64,000 nucleotides of DNA from CAZHCG01 sp046484285 (GTDB taxonomy: Bacteria; Myxococcota_A; Polyangia; JAAYKL01). The stretch lies in contig JAWOBP010000117.1 of assembly GCA_046484285.1 (NCBI GenBank), positions 13,393 to 77,392 on the forward strand, read 5' to 3'. The position numbers were made by a program, and so were the translations under genes. Shown here in pieces: positions 59,849-64,000 of this stretch. Each line of letters opens with the position of its first letter. The first letter of the stretch is position 1. Under the pieces are notes generated by a model, which saw nothing but the letters and a program-made list of their open reading frames with translations, ran no database searches and had not been told where the DNA came from.

Positions 59849-62290
59849 CTACGTCTTCGAAGATCTTCTCGGCGCTCGAGATCTCTCGATCAGGTACAGC
59901 GTGCAGGGGAAGAAGATCGTCGCCGAGGCGAAGGTGCTGCCGATTCCCAGGATCGCAACCAGGCCGAGAGTCTGCAGGCCGATGTGGTGCGATATCAGGC
60001 TGGAACCGAATCCGATCGAGGTGGTCAGCGAGGCCAAAAAGGCCGCGACACCGGTCCGCCTCACGACCAGATCAAGCGAGCCGGGCCCCTCGACGCGGTA
60101 GCGGTGATAGATGTGGACGGCGTTGTCGATCCCGATTCCGATCACGCTCGGCACCACGACCAGGTTGAACATGTTCAGCTCGATGTCGAGCAGGCGCAAC
60201 AGCGCGACGAAGATCAGCATCCCCACGACCAGCGGGAAAAAGACCAGGGCGGCGTGGCGAATGCTGCGAAAATCGAGGATCAGAAGAACGACGACGACCG
60301 CCACCGCCAGCGCGAGCAGCGGAACGCTGTCCTCCAGGATCAGGCGGTAGATCCAGGCCACGATCAGCGTCTCGTCGGCCAGCAAGTGCTCGATTCCGGC
60401 CGTGTCGATCTTTCGGGATATCTCGCCGAGGCGCTTCTCCCAGGCGGCTGCCTGGTAGTCGGCGTCGTTGCGCTGGGCAGGCCAGATGTAGACGATCACC
60501 TGCTCGTCGTCCAGCGTCGTGAAGCGCCGCCGGATCGGCGAGGGAAGCTCGTCGATCGACCACGGCTCGGTACGCACCATCTCGCGAGCCTCGCGAAGCT
60601 GCTCGGCGCGCTCGCCTTGCTCGTCCGCGGCCTTGTCCAGCTTGGGATCGAGCAGCAGGACGCGCAGCTTTTCGATCCGCTCGACTCGCTCTTTAGAGGT
60701 GTCGGGTAAAAGATCGCTGATCGAGACGACTTTTCCGATCGCGCCGCCGGCGCCTTTCTCCGGCTCTTCGACGCGGGATTCCTCGACGATCCGCTCGACG
60801 CGCTCGGCGGCCTCGGCGTCGCCGACCAGCACCACGGCGGGGTTGAAGCCGACTCCCAGGTTCTCGTCGACGTACTCGAAGAACTCGGTGGCCGGCGACT
60901 CGCCGCGCAGCAGCTTGAAGTTGTTGCGAAACGGAATCCGGTGGGCGTTGGCAGCGCCGAAGGCGGCCAGCGCCAGGCAGGCGGCGACCATCGCCGCGGC
61001 CAGGGGGGGGCGCACCGGCCGCGCCGGGGCGGACGAGGAGCGGATTGCGGGCTGAGCGCTCTTTCTGCGATCGGTACAGAGCAGCAAAGGAGGCAGCACC
61101 AGGAAGCTGGAGGCGATCGTGCACAGCACGCCGATTCCGGCGATCAGCCCGAACTCGGAGAACCCGCGGAAGTCGGCGACGGTGAAGGAGAAGAAGGTCC
61201 CGGCGGTGGTCAGCGCGCCGATCAGCGCCGGGGGCAAGGTGCCTCTCAGGGCCGCGACCAGCGCCTCGGGCTTGTCCAGCTCGGAGTGGCGCCGTTCCTG
61301 CTCGTAGCGCATGTAGACGTGGATGCCGAAATCGATGCCCAGGCCGAACAGCACGGCGACCAGAAAGCCGGTGATGATGTTGACGTCGCTGATGTGCGCC
61401 CGGGCCAGCGCGAAGGTCCAGGTGACGCCGGCGACCAGCGAGGCGCCCACCACCAGCGGCGCGGTGAGGCGGCGGGTCACGCCGGCGACGACCAGCACGC
61501 TGCACAGCAGCGCCAGCAGCGAGGCGTTGCGCAGATCGTCGAGCATCGTTCGGTGCTGCTCCTGCATCACCGCCAGATTGCCGGCCAGGCGCATCTCGAT
61601 GCCCGTCGATTCGATCCCCAGCCGCGAGGCCCGCCGCTCGATCTCGTCCAGCAGATCGGCACCGACCTCCATGTCGGAGAACTGGATCGAGGGCACGACC
61701 AAGAGAAAGGTGTAGCGCCCGTCTTCGCTGGTCATCACGCTTTGGAAGGGCAGATCGTCGAGCCCCTCGTCCTCGAGGACGGCGTCGACCTTGCTCCAGG
61801 CCGCCTCGAGATCCTTCCTTTCCTGCTCCTCGTCGAGGTGCAGCGCGAACGGGCTGGCCTGCGCCTTGGCCACGTGGATCGCATCCTCGAGCGCCGGGAT
61901 CAGCCGCTCCAGGGTCTCGTCCTCCATCAGCCACAGCGCTCGATCGCGGAAGAAGCCCACCGGGAACTCGAGGTCGGCGCAGCGCACGTTCTCGATCTCC
62001 TCGATCGATTTTTCGAGCTTGCGTCCGAACTCGAGGCGGGCCTCGGGGCTCGCTCCGCCCAGCGCGACGACCAGCTGGCGCGTGCCGCCGGTGCGCTCCC
62101 GCACGCGGTCCGCGTTGGCCACCTCGGCGGAGTTTCTGGGCAGCAGGGCCTCGTACGAGGAGTCGAAGCCGAGCCCGGAGGCCGCCCAGCCCGCAAGCGC
62201 CGTGACCACGATCGCCGCGACCAGGCAGATAACGGGGTGAGCAACCTGCCAGCGGGCGATCTTCTCGGCGGCGAGCCTGGCGATATCCAA
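59849..62290 (-). CDS. RND/MMPL-family transporter (HpnN-like)
   Basis: An 813-aa inner-membrane protein with two similar halves, each a large periplasmic loop plus about six helices. The two sterol-sensing-type motifs are FGLGIDFGIHVYMRYEQE and IGIGIDNAVHIYHRY. Members of this group move lipids such as hopanoids or quinone-like molecules across the envelope using the proton gradient. The start is TTG with GAGGAG six nt upstream. The gene is convergent with the protease gene, 8 bp away. No hopanoid gene adjoins it, so the substrate is open. Confidence 0.92.
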   Translation of the reverse strand: MDIARLAAEKIARWQVAHPVICLVAAIVVTALAGWAASGLGFDSSYEALLPRNSAEVANADRVRERTGGTRQLVVALGGASPEARLEFGRKLEKSIEEIENVRCADLEFPVGFFRDRALWLMEDETLERLIPALEDAIHVAKAQASPFALHLDEEQERKDLEAAWSKVDAVLEDEGLDDLPFQSVMTSEDGRYTFLLVVPSIQFSDMEVGADLLDEIERRASRLGIESTGIEMRLAGNLAVMQEQHRTMLDDLRNASLLALLCSVLVVAGVTRRLTAPLVVGASLVAGVTWTFALARAHISDVNIITGFLVAVLFGLGIDFGIHVYMRYEQERRHSELDKPEALVAALRGTLPPALIGALTTAGTFFSFTVADFRGFSEFGLIAGIGVLCTIASSFLVLPPLLLCTDRRKSAQPAIRSSSAPARPVRPPLAAAMVAACLALAAFGAANAHRIPFRNNFKLLRGESPATEFFEYVDENLGVGFNPAVVLVGDAEAAERVERIVEESRVEEPEKGAGGAIGKVVSISDLLPDTSKERVERIEKLRVLLLDPKLDKAADEQGERAEQLREAREMVRTEPWSIDELPSPIRRRFTTLDDEQVIVYIWPAQRNDADYQAAAWEKRLGEISRKIDTAGIEHLLADETLIVAWIYRLILEDSVPLLALAVAVVVVLLILDFRSIRHAALVFFPLVVGMLIFVALLRLLDIELNMFNLVVVPSVIGIGIDNAVHIYHRYRVEGPGSLDLVVRRTGVAAFLASLTTSIGFGSSLISHHIGLQTLGLVAILGIGSTFASATIFFPCTLYLIERSRAPRRSSKT

Positions 62291-62389
62291 GTCGGTCTCC
62301 TCGGTGCGCAGAACTTAGCTCAAGCACCCGAAAATGCAAAGAGAGAGGCGGGTTGGCCTCGGGCCCGCGGGTGCTCTATCATCGAAACC

Positions 62390-63484
62390 ATGGGTAGAGA
62401 GCGGATGATTTCCGAGTCGAGCAAAGACGACCCGGGAGCTCGAACGCGGCAAAGGGAGCCTTCCGTTGATCTCGATTTTCATCCTGTCGATCGCGCGATT
62501 CTCTCGGGCCGGGTCCTGCTGGCGGCGCTCCTGCTGGCCTGCTGCGCGGAGAGCGGCTCGTCGGGCGGGGAGAGCGCCGGCCCGGACGCGGACGTCGACT
62601 CGGATACCGATTCGGACGCGGACATCGACGCGGACACGGACTCGGATTCCGGCGCAGATAGCGACAGCGAGACCGCTTCGGACACGGGCAGCGGCGAGGA
62701 GCAGTGCACCGACACCCACGATCCCCATCCGGCCTTCGTCGAGGCGCAGCAGTACCAGCAGGACTGGTGTCGCATCGCGCAGCGCATCCTGGCCCAGCTC
62801 GACGAAGCGGATCTGCCGCTCGAGGCGGTCGAGGGTGTCGATCACGGAGGCTTGTCGGCCTTTGCCTGGAGCAAGCCGGAGCTGCATCTACCGTCAGCGC
62901 CGGACGGCGGGGTCGACGGCGGAGTCGACGGTGGAGTCGACGGTGGAGTCGACGGTGGAGTCGACGGCGGAGTCGACGGCGGAGTCGACGGCGGCGTGGA
63001 TCCCGAGCCTTTGGAGTACCCGCTGGTCACGGTCCAGCGCTACGGGGTCGAGGGCGAGCTGCCCTGCGCGACCAGCACGCCGCAGATCTTCGAGCAGGAG
63101 ATCTGGTGCAAGATGAAGACCCAGGACGCCTTCGAGCAGGGGTTCGGCTTCGATCCACAAGGCGCCGAGCTCGGCTGCGCGGCGATCAACGCGGCGGCCC
63201 TGGCATGGGCGGTCGACAGGCTCGACGACCAGGAGCTGGAGTCCTGGCTGGTCGACGGACCGACGCTGGTCTTCGCTCCCGGCCAGTCCTACGTCAACGG
63301 AAACGCGTGGCTCAACGAGGGCGGCATCGAGCTGGCTCAAAGCGGAGACGGAGAGTGGACGCTCTTTTCGCCGTATCTGCGGCTGGGCAGCCAGTTCTGG
63401 GTGCCGGAGGACCTGCGCGAGGTCTACTACTGCAAGCTGTGGTCGCCGGCGCGGGCGTTCGCTTTCGTGCTCGATTTTCAATGA
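62390..63484 (+). CDS. Asp-linker lipoprotein with GVDG tandem repeat
   Basis: About 364 aa. The signal (LLAALLLACC, lipid Cys near 51) is preceded by an unusually long 40-residue n-region; a second ATG five codons in, or an error in the 5' end, could shorten it. Residues 66-100 are the Asp/Ser/Thr linker. A helical segment (EAQQYQQDWCRIAQRILAQL) precedes eight DGGV repeats (172-203). The C-terminal 160 residues are a globular Trp/Leu-rich domain with several Cys and no family that I recognise. Confidence 0.75.
   Translation: MGRERMISESSKDDPGARTRQREPSVDLDFHPVDRAILSGRVLLAALLLACCAESGSSGGESAGPDADVDSDTDSDADIDADTDSDSGADSDSETASDTGSGEEQCTDTHDPHPAFVEAQQYQQDWCRIAQRILAQLDEADLPLEAVEGVDHGGLSAFAWSKPELHLPSAPDGGVDGGVDGGVDGGVDGGVDGGVDGGVDGGVDPEPLEYPLVTVQRYGVEGELPCATSTPQIFEQEIWCKMKTQDAFEQGFGFDPQGAELGCAAINAAALAWAVDRLDDQELESWLVDGPTLVFAPGQSYVNGNAWLNEGGIELAQSGDGEWTLFSPYLRLGSQFWVPEDLREVYYCKLWSPARAFAFVLDFQ
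62903..62998 (+). repeat. Eight tandem 12-bp repeats encoding DGGV
   Basis: Eight head-to-tail copies of GACGGCGGAGTC, with synonymous changes only (GGT/GGC, GGA/GGG/GGC, GTC/GTG). Most junctions create GTCGAC. The multiple of three keeps the frame whatever the copy number, so length variation would be tolerated. Confidence 0.95.
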
Positions 63485-63598
63485 GAGACAAATTCGGGGA
63501 ATCCATTGTAGAATGGTCCGAGAAATGAACCGTCAAGCGCCTTGCGGGGACCAATACCTCGAAAGTCGCCGAAGAGAAGCCTGGAAAGGGTTTGGGGA

Positions 63599-64000
63599 AT
63601 GTTCACGAAATCATATTTTAGACCGAATCGAATCGGACTGGCGGCGGTGCTCGTCGTCTCGCTCGCGGCGTTGGGCGCGGCTTCGTGTCACAACGCCCCA
63701 CCGGAGTACGATCCTGGCGGCACGGACGCCGACACGGACTCGGATTCGGATTCCGATACAGACGCCGACAGCGACACGGATACCGACACCGACACCGATA
63801 CCGACGCCGACACGGACACCGACGCGGACACGGACACGGACACCGACGCGGACACGGACACGGACACCGACGCGGACACGGACACGGACACGGACACCGA
63901 CGCGGACACGGACACGGACACGGACACCGACGCGGACACGGACACGGACACCGACGCGGACACGGACACGGACACGGACACCGACGCGGACGCGGACACG
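63599..64000 (+). CDS. Lipoprotein with very long Asp/Thr linker, 3' end outside window
   Basis: The first 134 codons of a plus-strand lipoprotein. It has a signal with lipobox GAASC (Cys30), a short spacer (HNAPPEYDPGG) and then only Asp with Thr, Ser or Ala to the window edge. GGAAAGGG lies upstream of the ATG. The linker already exceeds 90 residues. What it carries is beyond the window. Confidence 0.85.
   Translation, partial: MFTKSYFRPNRIGLAAVLVVSLAALGAASCHNAPPEYDPGGTDADTDSDSDSDTDADSDTDTDTDTDTDADTDTDADTDTDTDADTDTDTDADTDTDTDTDADTDTDTDTDADTDTDTDADTDTDTDTDADADT
63725..64000 (+). repeat. GACACGGACACC-type repeat in a lipoprotein linker
   Basis: At least 276 bp of short tandem units, with an 18- to 24-bp higher-order period in which an ACC-GAC-GCG-GAC block recurs between ACG-GAC runs. 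It reaches the window edge, where an assembly could also break. Confidence 0.9.

Noticed and set aside
62466..62560. Alternative TTG start giving a signal-like peptide (MISIFILSIARFSRAG) before the GVDG lipoprotein
   Set aside because: It is in a different frame from the Asp linker and globular domain. Unless a base is missing, it cannot lead into the protein.

Overview
The window looks like chromosome of a high-GC, Gram-negative, delta-type bacterium, most likely a myxobacterium or relative (Myxococcota). This is inferred from gene content: many lipoproteins, two partial Myxococcus-type disulfide repeats, TPR/PEGA-like proteins, OmpA with thrombospondin type-3 repeats, a FecR/TPR anti-sigma protein and a MYXO-CTERM-like tail. 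No marker gene here fixes the species. I see no phage, IS element, CRISPR array, rRNA or origin.

Layout. 0-3.3 kb: start of a lipoprotein, DNA polymerase I and a thioredoxin (minus strand). 3.5-11.4 kb: small Cys-rich lipoprotein, hybrid histidine kinase, stand-alone EF-G, then an ECF sigma factor overlapping a zinc-finger/FecR/TPR anti-sigma-like protein, and a putative outer-membrane protein. 11.5-20.5 kb: a small ORF, VWA lipoprotein, MutS2, a TPR/PEGA-like plus Cys-rich lipoprotein pair, phosphofructokinase, and MazG overlapping an acyl carrier protein. 20.6-25.8 kb: envelope cluster with a DUF4398-like lipoprotein, an OmpA lipoprotein and two paralogous TPR/barrel proteins. 25.8-30.9 kb: acyl-CoA synthetase broken by an in-frame TAG, tRNA-Val, thrS, infC with an ATC start, DUF99. 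31-42.5 kb: surface lipoproteins including a second TPR/PEGA-like plus lipoprotein pair, a 1167-aa beta-helix protein, and a probable selenoprotein. 42.5-50.7 kb: NYN protein, Cys-rich protein overlapping a VKOR-DsbA oxidase, beta-helix lipoprotein, AAA/DUF4143 ATPase, GGQ release-factor-like protein, YhfC-like protease, lytic transglycosylase. 50.8-64 kb: barrel protein, M49-like metallopeptidase, more lipoproteins, an Mrp-DUF971 fusion, CAP protein, TPR/HEAT protein, papain-like protease, RND/MMPL transporter.

The dominant theme is secretion and the cell surface. Twelve proteins carry a lipoprotein-type signal followed by a low-complexity Asp-rich linker (Asp alternating with Thr, Ser, Ala or Gly) and then different domains, and a thirteenth (the papain-like protease) has the linker near its C-terminus. 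Many are Cys-rich, and the window also encodes a VKOR-DsbA fusion able to make disulfides.

The most striking observation is at 41705-42445. A lipoprotein with a TlpA/redoxin-like domain has an in-frame TGA exactly where the first Cys of the CxxC active site belongs (Gly-TGA-Pro-Ser-Cys), followed 10 nt later by a perfect 7-bp hairpin with a G/U-containing apical loop. It is best read as a Sec-x-x-Cys selenoprotein and is easily mis-annotated as two short ORFs.
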